Source: an uncultured Oscillospiraceae bacterium
GTDB taxonomy: Bacteria; Bacillota; Clostridia; Oscillospirales; Acutalibacteraceae
Length of the DNA: 64,000 nucleotides
NCBI GenBank assembly: GCA_900540295.1
Contig: UQFM01000002.1
Span: 1 to 64,000, forward strand
Direction of reading: 5' to 3'
Position numbers and translations under genes: made by a program
Notes under the pieces: generated by a model
What the model saw: the letters and a program-made list of their open reading frames with translations, nothing else
Databases searched by the model: none
What the model was told of the DNA's origin: nothing
Part shown: one piece after another, positions 42,153 through 49,889 of the stretch
Layout of the letters: the number at the start of each line of letters is the position of its first letter
Numbering within the stretch: the stretch's first letter is position 1

Positions 42153-42800
42153 ATGGACAAGCCCTATATCAAAATTGAAAACTTAACTAAGGAAATCGAA
42201 TCGGAAAAGGTTTTAAATCACATATCTCTGGAAATCCCGAAACAGAGTATCATCGGCTTTGTGGGCAGAAACGGCAGCGGAAAAACCATGTTGTTTCGCG
42301 CCGTAGCGGGCTTAATTACGCCGACCGAGGGAACAATTACCATCGACGGTCAAGTGTTGGGAAAGGATATTTCTTTCCCACCGAGTTTAGGGCTGCTGAT
42401 TGAAAATATCGGACTGTGGAGCTATATGAGCGGCTTTGAATGCTTGCAGACGCTTGCCGAAATCAAAAAGCAAATTGGAAAATCGGAAATTTTGCAGACG
42501 CTTGAGCGTGTGGGACTCGACCCGAACAGCAAGAAGCGCGTGGGGAAATACTCTCTTGGTATGCGGCAGCGGCTTGTGATTGCACAGGCAATTATGGAAA
42601 AACCCGATTTGCTGATTTTGGACGAACCGACAAACAGCTTAGATGAGGACGGCGTAGAGCTGCTAAATAAAATTCTTTTGGAGGAACGTGCGCGCGGTGC
42701 GACCGTTCTGCTGGCGAGTCACGACAAAGCGGAAATCGAAGCCATATGCGACACAACCTATAAATTGGTATCCGGAAAGGTGTGTGAGAAAAATGCGTAA
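42153..42800 (+). CDS. ABC transporter ATP-binding protein
   Basis: A 215-residue ATPase with Walker A GRNGSGKTMLF (about residues 38-48), signature YSLGMRQRL (about 132-140), Walker B LLILDEPTNSLD and switch His in ASHDKAE. The type is that of exporters for peptides and lantibiotic immunity (LanF/BcrA-like). The ATG at 42153 is preceded by GGGAGATGAG. It overlaps the next gene by eight bases. With the two permeases it forms a complete heterotetramer-type transporter. Confidence 0.93.
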   Translation: MDKPYIKIENLTKEIESEKVLNHISLEIPKQSIIGFVGRNGSGKTMLFRAVAGLITPTEGTITIDGQVLGKDISFPPSLGLLIENIGLWSYMSGFECLQTLAEIKKQIGKSEILQTLERVGLDPNSKKRVGKYSLGMRQRLVIAQAIMEKPDLLILDEPTNSLDEDGVELLNKILLEERARGATVLLASHDKAEIEAICDTTYKLVSGKVCEKNA

Positions 42801-43500
42801 GCTGCAAATGGCAGTAGCCGCAGTTGTGTCTGTCTCTATTCTGGTCGGTATCGGCGTGGGAATTGCCGTAAGGCGAAGCTATGTGTACACCTCGGCAACC
42901 GCAGAGGAGCGGCAGGCTTATGTACTCAGCCTGTCGCAGATGCCTTCTGCGGACACAATCGAGGATGACATCCAAACGTATTTGGCGGACACGGATTTGA
43001 TTGCAAAGGTGCGCTTTACAGGCGAACGCGCAGACCGCTATAACGCCGAATTAAGCACTGTAGAGGTGCTGGAGGTCTATGTCGGCGATAAATCGTATGA
43101 AAATCGGACGATAGGTATGTATGAACAGTTTCGCTTTGCAGATAGAGCCGGCAGAATAGATTGTCTTTCCTGCTTTTTGCCGATGCAGGCGCAAAAGGAG
43201 TATTATGTTTTTCTGAAACGCAAAGTGTATACCGATGCATATCAGCAAAAGCTGCCTTATGAAGAATTTCGTCTGTATTGCGGGAGCTTTGGCGGATGCT
43301 TTGCGGCAGAAAATGAACCCTTGCCGTTTGTTGCGGTGGAAAATCCAACCTGGCAGAAGCTTGCCGAATACGATTTCATCTATCGGAACACAGAAGAGTT
43401 CGACCGCTGTATGACGCAGAAAAATGCAATACTCGAGTATTTCGGCATACCGTATACATACCCGACTTATGCGGAATTGATTGCGCACACAGGTGCATAA
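42793..43500 (+). CDS. Membrane-anchored protein of unknown function in the ABC operon
   Basis: A 235-residue protein with one N-terminal membrane helix (about residues 5-25) and a large outside part. It contains a segment (VRFTGERADRYNAELSTVEVLEVYVGDKSYENRTIGMYE) like the OB-like domain of secreted proteins that interact with surfaces, but I do not recognise the family. It is coupled to the ATPase gene by an 8-base overlap and is the last gene of the operon. It could be an accessory or immunity component. Confidence 0.6.
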   Translation: MRKLQMAVAAVVSVSILVGIGVGIAVRRSYVYTSATAEERQAYVLSLSQMPSADTIEDDIQTYLADTDLIAKVRFTGERADRYNAELSTVEVLEVYVGDKSYENRTIGMYEQFRFADRAGRIDCLSCFLPMQAQKEYYVFLKRKVYTDAYQQKLPYEEFRLYCGSFGGCFAAENEPLPFVAVENPTWQKLAEYDFIYRNTEEFDRCMTQKNAILEYFGIPYTYPTYAELIAHTGA

Positions 43501-43518
43501 GCCCGTTTCATCCGTTTT

Positions 43519-43554
43519 TTCACCCCGTTCGGAATTTTTGCCGAATGGGGTGAA
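43519..43554 (+). terminator. Hairpin at the end of the ABC operon
   Basis: TTCACCCCGTTCGG (43519-43532) pairs with CCGAATGGGGTGAA (43541-43554), with a G-T pair. The expected T tract after the stem is absent, so its strength is uncertain. Confidence 0.5.
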
Positions 43555-43563
43555 ATTGTTGTA

Positions 43564-43592
43564 TTGCCAAAATCGGAAGATTGCGGTATGAT
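43564..43592 (+). promoter_or_regulatory. Predicted promoter of the second transporter operon
   Basis: TTGCCA (43564-43569), 17-bp spacer, TATGAT (43587-43592), 41 bp upstream of the small membrane protein gene. Confidence 0.7.
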
Positions 43593-43632
43593 ATATTTGT
43601 ATAAATATTTTCTGTCGGAGGTGACCCGATTG

Positions 43633-43752
43633 ATGAAAACGCTGAAAACCGTATTCACTGTGCTTGCGGCGGCAGTTTCCTTTTTTACAACCGTGCTTTG
43701 CATGCGCGATGTTTTGGCGGCACGCGACGATTTGCAGAAAGAAAGCCGCTGA
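43633..43752 (+). CDS. Small single-span membrane protein (39 residues)
   Basis: An ATG at 43633 preceded by the very strong ribosome binding site GGAGGTGA eight bases upstream starts a 39-residue peptide, MKTLKTVFTVLAAAVSFFTT followed by VLCMRDVLAARDDLQKESR. It has one hydrophobic helix (residues 6-24) and a charged tail. It lies between the promoter at 43564 and the transporter gene at 43814. No family is recognised. The ribosome binding site, promoter and composition support that it is translated. Confidence 0.6.
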   Translation: MKTLKTVFTVLAAAVSFFTTVLCMRDVLAARDDLQKESR

Positions 43753-43813
43753 TATTTGGCGGCATAGCAGACGGAAGCGATGATAAGAGAAAGAAAAGCG
43801 AAAGGGGAAACCT

Positions 43814-45343
43814 ATGGCAAATAAAATCACGGAATTTTTAGACAGTAAAATTGTAAAAAAGGACGTCGGCGAGGAAACTTTTCTTACCTGGCGCGAAAAC
43901 ATTTCCTATGCGCTCGGACGCGGCGCGCAGGGCATGTTTACCTCGATGACAGGCTCGAAGTATTTAAACTACTTTTTAACCAATATCCTTTTGGAACGGT
44001 TTGCAACACCGGAGCGACCGGGCAGGCCGATGGAAATTGCATCAAAAATCCGTTTCTTCTGCGGCATTTTCGATGCAATTAACGACCCGATTATGGGCAT
44101 TATCGTGGACAAAACCCGCACCAAAGAGGGGCAGATGCGTCCCTATATCCGCATTGCGCCGTGGCTTGTCGCTGCCGTAATGCTCCTGTTCTTTTTGGGT
44201 ATCCCGGGCGGTATGCCCGACTGGGCATGTATTGCATGGACCGTCTTTTTGTTTGTCGGCTTAGATGTCACCTACACCGCGTTCGACATTCCCATGGGCG
44301 CGCTTGCTTTTGCGATTACGCCGAACGGCATTGAACGCACAAAATTGTATGGTATCAGCTCCATTGTCCGCTCTATTTCGGGCGCATTGCCCGGGCTGTT
44401 TGTCGCCTGCGCGGGGTGGCTGCCGTATTTCAGCACGCACACCTCAAAGGCATATTTGACAGGCGCGGTGGTTTCCGCAGTCGGGATTCTCGGCTTTACC
44501 CGCATCACCTACAAAAACACCACCGAACGTACCGTACATCACGAAGAAGCGCCGTCCGTCAAGGACTGCTTTTCTTTGCTGTTCCGCAACAGACCGCTGT
44601 TGATGCTGTTTCTTGCCAATCTGTTTTTCCTGCTTGTTAAGGTGGCAAATCAGGTTTCGTTTTATTTTGTTGCGGACTTAATGTTTACTACAAAATACAA
44701 CGTGTTTATTGATGTTATCACCTTTCCAGCGTTCCTGCTGGCAGGTATCGGCGTGCCGAAGCTGATGGAAAAACTCGGTACACGCGCCGATCCGCGTAAA
44801 TTCTACCGTATTTGCTGTGTGGCGGCGATTGCGGGGCATGTGCTGTTTACCTTAGTCTGCTACGACGGATTTTTGCAAAAAGACCCGGGCACGGTTATCT
44901 CTCTGCCTATGGGCATTTTGACCGTGCTGTTTACAGGTCTTACCACCATTCCGCTGGAATGCAAGAATCTGATGCAAAAGGAAATGGAAGCGGAAACCGT
45001 CGATTATATTGAATGGAAAACAGGTACGCGCGTGGAAGGCATTATGCTGTCCATTATGTCGTTTACAGGCAAAATTGAAAATTCCGTTTCCTCTTCCATC
45101 GGTTTTGCCGTACTTGCTTATACAGGCTATATTGCGCATACCGAAGGGTCTTTGATTCAGAATGCCGCGACCAATCAGGCGCTGTTCTTTATGACAACGC
45201 TTCTGCCCGCAGTCGGATATTTGCTGATGCTGATTCCGATGGCGTTCTACAACATTTCGGGCAAGAGCCACCGCATGATGATTGAAGAGCTGAAGGCGCG
45301 CCATGAAGCACAAGAAACCGCGCCGTCCGCAATCGGGGAATAA
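43814..45343 (+). CDS. GPH/MFS-type glycoside-cation symporter (second copy)
   Basis: A 509-residue transporter of the same family as that at 33781 (shared INDPIMGIIVDKTRTKEGQMRPYIRIAPW and ETVDYIEWKTGTRVEGIMLSIMSF), but long diverged from it. About 12 helices. AAAGGGGAAA precedes the ATG. A metallophosphoesterase follows three bases later, the same partner type as for the first copy, so this pair is a repeated unit in the glycan-use region. Substrate unknown. Confidence 0.92.
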   Translation: MANKITEFLDSKIVKKDVGEETFLTWRENISYALGRGAQGMFTSMTGSKYLNYFLTNILLERFATPERPGRPMEIASKIRFFCGIFDAINDPIMGIIVDKTRTKEGQMRPYIRIAPWLVAAVMLLFFLGIPGGMPDWACIAWTVFLFVGLDVTYTAFDIPMGALAFAITPNGIERTKLYGISSIVRSISGALPGLFVACAGWLPYFSTHTSKAYLTGAVVSAVGILGFTRITYKNTTERTVHHEEAPSVKDCFSLLFRNRPLLMLFLANLFFLLVKVANQVSFYFVADLMFTTKYNVFIDVITFPAFLLAGIGVPKLMEKLGTRADPRKFYRICCVAAIAGHVLFTLVCYDGFLQKDPGTVISLPMGILTVLFTGLTTIPLECKNLMQKEMEAETVDYIEWKTGTRVEGIMLSIMSFTGKIENSVSSSIGFAVLAYTGYIAHTEGSLIQNAATNQALFFMTTLLPAVGYLLMLIPMAFYNISGKSHRMMIEELKARHEAQETAPSAIGE

Positions 45344-45346
45344 CCT

Positions 45347-46774
45347 ATGGCGCTGCTGAAACTGACCGTCATTGCCGATACCCATTATTACGACGATTCG
45401 CTCGGCACAGCGGGCGGGGCATACGAACTGCGCAGTGCTTCCGACCAAAAATGTCTAGCCGAAACCGACGCAATCCTTTCTGCGGCATTTCAAACAATCG
45501 CCGAGAGCGACTGCGACGCCGTTTTGCTTGCAGGGGATTTGACCAACGACGGCGAACGGATTTGCCATGAAAAAATGCGCGAAAAGCTGTACCGACTGCA
45601 AAAGCACAAACGGGTATTTGTAACCACGGCGACGCACGACTGGTGCTGTGACGGCAATCCGCGCCGATTCGCGGGAGACTGTGTATATACGGATGTGGAA
45701 ACCGTACCGCATGAAGAATTATATGATTTTTACGATGACTTCGGGACTGCCGCCGCGCGCGATAAATTCATGACGCATCTCGGCACAGCGTCTTATCTTG
45801 CGGATTTGTCGGAGGATGTGGTTTTGCTCGCGCTCAACGACGACCAGAACGGCAAGGGCAAAGCAGGATATAAGGCGGATCATTTGCAGTGGATTTTAGA
45901 AACGGTTCGCCGTGAAACTGCGGCAGGCAAAACGGTCATCGGTATGCAGCACCATTTGCTGTATCCGCATTTGTCGCCGCTGGTGACAAACGGCTGTTGC
46001 TGCGGTGACCGAGACGAACTGTCGGAACAGCTTTGCAACGCGGGACTTCGCCTGATGTTTGTCGGGCATTCGCATATCCAGCGCATAGACCGCTATGTCT
46101 CCGAAAACGGAAACGAACTGATAGAAGTCAATGTCGGTTCGCTGTGCGGGTATCCTGCGCCGATGGTGCAGGCGGAAATCACCGCGGACGAGATTCGCAT
46201 ACACACCGATTTTTTGAAGAGCTTTTCCTATAACGGCAAAACGGTAGATGCGCAAAGCTATCTGCGCGCGCACGCGGTGCATCTCATCGGCGGAGTTTTG
46301 GATACGCTCGCCTGCGGTGACAGACAGGCAATGGCGAAAAAACTCGATTCCTTCGGCATGCCTGATGCACAAAAAATTGCTGAAAGTTACGGCGGTATTT
46401 TACAGTTTGCCGCACGGAAAATTTTAACGCTGACTGTCGGAAAAGTCTATCGGATTTTACGCTGTCTGCCTGTGAAAACGGGTTTTTCCGCGCAGGATAT
46501 AGAGGCGATGCGCAATGTGCCTTTGACAGATATTGCAAATGATTTGCTGTTGGCGGCGCTTTCTGGCGAACCCGCAGGCGCACAGAAACCGTCTGCTTAC
46601 ACAAATATTCTGCGTGCGGCGGGTGAATTGCCTCTGAAAATGTTGCTTGCCTTTCACATAGACAGTGAAAAAGCACAGGCATTTTGCACGGAACTGTGCA
46701 ACCTCATAACCGAGCTTTGCACAGGCGGTGCTTTAGATAATCATACGCTGAAAATTTCGAGGAAAAACCGATGA
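45347..46774 (+). CDS. Metallophosphoesterase, cytosolic, with an altered third motif
   Basis: A 475-residue calcineurin-like phosphoesterase without signal peptide. Motifs: LTVIADTHYY, LLAGDLTNDGE, VTTATHDWCC, GMQHHLLYP and GHSHIQR. In the third motif the metal-binding Asn of GNH(D/E) is replaced by Thr (TATHDW), so metal binding or activity may differ. The C-terminal 150 residues have no domain I recognise. Starts three bases after the transporter gene and overlaps the flavodoxin gene (ATGA). Confidence 0.88.
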   Translation: MALLKLTVIADTHYYDDSLGTAGGAYELRSASDQKCLAETDAILSAAFQTIAESDCDAVLLAGDLTNDGERICHEKMREKLYRLQKHKRVFVTTATHDWCCDGNPRRFAGDCVYTDVETVPHEELYDFYDDFGTAAARDKFMTHLGTASYLADLSEDVVLLALNDDQNGKGKAGYKADHLQWILETVRRETAAGKTVIGMQHHLLYPHLSPLVTNGCCCGDRDELSEQLCNAGLRLMFVGHSHIQRIDRYVSENGNELIEVNVGSLCGYPAPMVQAEITADEIRIHTDFLKSFSYNGKTVDAQSYLRAHAVHLIGGVLDTLACGDRQAMAKKLDSFGMPDAQKIAESYGGILQFAARKILTLTVGKVYRILRCLPVKTGFSAQDIEAMRNVPLTDIANDLLLAALSGEPAGAQKPSAYTNILRAAGELPLKMLLAFHIDSEKAQAFCTELCNLITELCTGGALDNHTLKISRKNR

Positions 46775-47253
46775 AAACACTGATTTTATATGCGACAAGA
46801 CACGGTTCCACGGCAGAGGCGGCACGGCGGATTGCCGCGCGTATGCCAAACTCCGATGTGAAAAATATCAAAACGGATGCGTTTCGGCTTGCAGACTATG
46901 ACCGAATTTTGATTGGCAGCTATATTCGCATGGGCATGTTTGACCGAAAAATCCGTGCGTTGCTGTTAAAAGAAATTGCCGTTCTGCGTGAAAAGATATT
47001 CGGCATTTTTGTGTGCTGTTGTTTCACGGAGAATGCGCAGACATATTTTCAAAACAATGTGCCGCCCCAGCTTTTGGAGACGGTACAGGCGACTGCGGCG
47101 CTCGGCGGTGAGCTGGACCGTAAAAAACTGCACGGCATGGATAAATATGTGGCGAATATGGTGCTGAAAGCCGACCATGCGCGCGGAATTTTGCACACGT
47201 TTACGCTGAAAGAAGAAAATATAGAAGCATTTGTAAACAAGATGCAGATGTAA
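46771..47253 (+). CDS. Flavodoxin domain-containing protein
   Basis: A 160-residue flavodoxin-fold protein. The FMN phosphate loop is ILYATRHGSTAEAARRIA (about residues 4-21) with TRHGST in place of the classic T/S-x-T-G-x-T. Features such as LIGSYIRMGMFDRKIRALL resemble the HemG/protoporphyrinogen oxidase-like branch. Function with the transporter-phosphoesterase pair is unclear. Last gene of this operon; terminator at 47287. Confidence 0.85.
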   Translation: MKTLILYATRHGSTAEAARRIAARMPNSDVKNIKTDAFRLADYDRILIGSYIRMGMFDRKIRALLLKEIAVLREKIFGIFVCCCFTENAQTYFQNNVPPQLLETVQATAALGGELDRKKLHGMDKYVANMVLKADHARGILHTFTLKEENIEAFVNKMQM

Positions 47254-47286
47254 GCTGAGGAAAGCCGACCCTGATATGTTAAAAGT

Positions 47287-47333
47287 GACCCCCGATAAAG
47301 AGAATGCGAAACGGCTTCTCTTTATCGGGGGTC
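47287..47333. terminator. Terminator hairpin between convergent genes
   Basis: An 18-bp perfect inverted repeat (47287-47304 with 47316-47333) with an 11-base loop, between the converging flavodoxin and YdcF genes. Confidence 0.8.
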
Positions 47334-47361
47334 GTAATTATTGTCTGTTCTGTAATTTTCT

Positions 47362-48147
47362 TTACTTACCGAAAAAATATCCAATCACGGTAAACCATTC
47401 GCGGACGATAAAAGTGGGCAGGGAAAATGTGCCCGAATGCGCACAGACCTTATAGGTCGAAAGCCCGCATTTTTCGGCAAGCAGACCTGCGCGGAATTGG
47501 TGAAAGTCCGTGGTAATCAGCACCACGGTGCCGCCCAAATTCTGCGCCTCTAAAATTTCCTTGGAAAACTGCATGTTTTCGGCGGTAGTGGTAGATTTAT
47601 CCTCTTTATACAGCCGTTCGGGTGCAATGCCTTTTTGTGTGAGCGCAATATACATCGCTTCCGCCTCGGACAGATTTTCACCGTCGCCCTTGCCGCCCGA
47701 TAAAATGCACTTTGCCTGCGGATTTTCTGTCAGATATTCAAACGCCGCGTCAATGCGCTTTTGCAGCATTCGGCTCGGTTTATCGCCGTCCACCGCACAG
47801 CCGAGCACAATCGCCGTTGTATTTTCGGGGATGCTCTGCGAAGCGGAAAAGCCGTACACCACAAGCGCCGTTACGGCAGATACATACACAAAAACGGCAA
47901 TCAGAAATACCGAAACTGCCGCAAGCAGAATTTTGCCGCGTTTTTGTGTGCACAGATGTGCAATTTTTGCTTTTACACGCGGGAAAAACAGCGAAAGCAA
48001 AAAGACGAGCAAACCCAAAGCCATGCCGACCGCGGAGCCGCTGTTAAACACAAACGAAGCAAGCGGCGAAAACAAAAGCACAATCGCCGCGCCGAAAAGC
48101 ATACCGAAAATCTGCCCGACAGACGGGCGTTTTTTTGTGGTTGACAT
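47362..48147 (-). CDS. YdcF/DUF218 family membrane protein
   Basis: A 261-residue protein with three N-terminal membrane helices (about 13-32, 36-58, 75-100) and a YdcF/DUF218 domain: AIVLGCAVDGDKPSRMLQKRIDAA, ILSGGKGDGENLSEAEAMY and TTTAENMQFSKEIL, with TDFHQFRAGLLAEK. Family members (SanA, ElyC) act in envelope polysaccharide metabolism, but the reaction is not settled. ATG 48147 has AGGAG eight bases upstream; an in-frame start at 48225 lacks a site. Confidence 0.9.
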   Translation of the reverse strand: MSTTKKRPSVGQIFGMLFGAAIVLLFSPLASFVFNSGSAVGMALGLLVFLLSLFFPRVKAKIAHLCTQKRGKILLAAVSVFLIAVFVYVSAVTALVVYGFSASQSIPENTTAIVLGCAVDGDKPSRMLQKRIDAAFEYLTENPQAKCILSGGKGDGENLSEAEAMYIALTQKGIAPERLYKEDKSTTTAENMQFSKEILEAQNLGGTVVLITTDFHQFRAGLLAEKCGLSTYKVCAHSGTFSLPTFIVREWFTVIGYFFGK

Positions 48148-48225
48148 CGATGCATCTCCTTTTTGTTTCGTACCCGTCTTGATAAAACAGGAATTTTTTT
48201 TGCTCGGCGCTTTACTTACCCGCAA

Positions 48226-48375
48226 TTGATTTGCGAATGCCGTGGCAATAACCGATGACGCGTTCCGCGATGTTCATCAGATTCCACGGGCGCGCAATGC
48301 ACGCTCCTACGGGGTTGGCACAGATTTGTCATTCTGAGCCGATAGGCGAAGAATCTCCCGCAGAATGAAGTGAAG
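48226..48375. repeat. Repeat modules before the sialidase-like gene end
   Basis: CGGGCGCGCAATGCACGCTCCTAC (about 48287-48310) and CATTCTGAGCCGATAGGCGAAGAATC (48330-48355). Confidence 0.75.
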
Positions 48376-49662
48376 TTACAGCAATTTTTCAACATCCGCA
48401 AGGCGGATGCGTTTGGAAATGATATACGTTTTGCGCACCTGCTTGCCCTTGTCAGTTTTATATGTACCGTCCTCTTTTTTCTCCGCGGAGAAAATGCCGT
48501 ACGAGGCGGTCACAACCGTCCCGTCGGAGAGCACAACATTGCCGCAGTAGCCTGTGTCCGCATTGGCGGTTACGCTCGGGGCGTTTTGGAAATCCAAATA
48601 GGTATGTGCAATTTTGATGCGGTACTGCCCCTCTCTGCCGTTTTTCAAATCGGCATATGTGCCGACCCAAGCAATCCAGCCCTCGGAATACCACTTCATG
48701 GACTTTTTCTCGAAATGACTTTCCCACTTTGCTTTATCGCGTTCGATGGAACGGAAGGTAATAAACAGACGACCGTCGGGCAGCCACTCTGCGTGATGGC
48801 GTTCGCCGTTCAGCGCGGCGGGTGCTTCGACGGGCTTCGACCAGGTTTTGCCCTCATCTTTTGAAAAACTCAATAGCGAATTGATTTTTTTAGAATTACT
48901 GCGGGTAATGAGCATCAATTCGTCTCCTTGTCCGCCGTCCGAGCGCACACACTCCACTTCGCACATGTTGGAGTGCTTTTCCATACCGCGGTAGGCGGAA
49001 AAATACGGCGTAGGTCTTGACCAGTGCATATTGCCTGCATCGTCAAACGTTAAAATTGTTTTGTAATTTACAAAATTTCGCTCATGGAACAGCCCCATCC
49101 ACTTGTCCGCAAATTTTCCGTTTTCTTTTAAGCGCGTCAGCGAGCTCATCGGTACAATCGGAAGGCAGGAAAAAACAGGGTCGTTTTTTCCGTAAAACAA
49201 CTGATATTCGCTCCATGTTTTGCCCTCATCCGAGGAAACGGAACAATTGAAGCCGCCGGGCGTCGGCAAATTCGGCCATTTCGGATTGCCGCAAATGAGA
49301 ATCAGCTTGTCGTCCCAATCGTGCTCGGAAAATTCCAAACGGTAGACTGTCGGTGTTTCCAGCGAGGTTTCCCAGCTTTTCGGCGGATTTTCGATGGCGT
49401 CGGAATAACTTCTGCCGCCGTCATGACTGATGCGCGACAGCGTTTTGCCCTTACCGTGTCCTTCGGGGAAGAATGTTAAAATCGATTCGTCATTTAAAAG
49501 TACGGAATCGGGATGACCTAAATACCCTTGCCCCGCATCCACCGTAGTTTGCGTGAACAGTTCCGAAAGGGCATCGTCTGCGCCGTCGGGACGCACGCTC
49601 AAATCGATTTGCGGAATGGTATAAGCCTTGCCGGGGGTACGGTATTTGCTGTTCCAAAACAT
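48376..49662 (-). CDS. Sialidase-like BNR-repeat protein
   Basis: A 428-residue six-bladed propeller-type protein with three Asp-box (BNR) repeats: SHDGGRSYS, SSDEGKTWSEY and SKDEGKTWSKP. It may be an exo-alpha-sialidase (GH33-like) or another glycan-acting propeller; I do not see a clear sialidase RIP motif at the N-terminus. No signal peptide. RBS GGAGG lies eight bases before the ATG. It faces the same way as the GH35 gene, 227 bp upstream of it across repeats. Confidence 0.8.
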   Translation of the reverse strand: MFWNSKYRTPGKAYTIPQIDLSVRPDGADDALSELFTQTTVDAGQGYLGHPDSVLLNDESILTFFPEGHGKGKTLSRISHDGGRSYSDAIENPPKSWETSLETPTVYRLEFSEHDWDDKLILICGNPKWPNLPTPGGFNCSVSSDEGKTWSEYQLFYGKNDPVFSCLPIVPMSSLTRLKENGKFADKWMGLFHERNFVNYKTILTFDDAGNMHWSRPTPYFSAYRGMEKHSNMCEVECVRSDGGQGDELMLITRSNSKKINSLLSFSKDEGKTWSKPVEAPAALNGERHHAEWLPDGRLFITFRSIERDKAKWESHFEKKSMKWYSEGWIAWVGTYADLKNGREGQYRIKIAHTYLDFQNAPSVTANADTGYCGNVVLSDGTVVTASYGIFSAEKKEDGTYKTDKGKQVRKTYIISKRIRLADVEKLL

Positions 49663-49889
49663 AGCTGTTGCCTCCGTTTATAAAGAAAAATATTTTTAAA
49701 CTGTGAAACAGGAAAGTCTTTTACGGGTTTTTAAGTAGGGGCGAACTGCCCGCCGAAATCTGATGAAATCCTGCGGCGGGGGCAAGATCTCGCCCTACCG
49801 AGAATCAAATCCACTCTGTGTCATGTGCGATTCTTCGCCTACGGCTCAGAATGACAGATTGGTGCTATACCCTACGCGCGAAGGGCAGA
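49663..49889. repeat. Repeat-filled gap between sialidase-like and GH35 genes
   Basis: No gene is seen. GTAGGGGCGAACTGCCCGCC (about 49736-49754), GGCGGGGGCAAGATCTCGCCCTACCGAGAATC (about 49773-49804) and TTCTTCGCC...CAGAATGAC (49831-49856). Confidence 0.8.
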
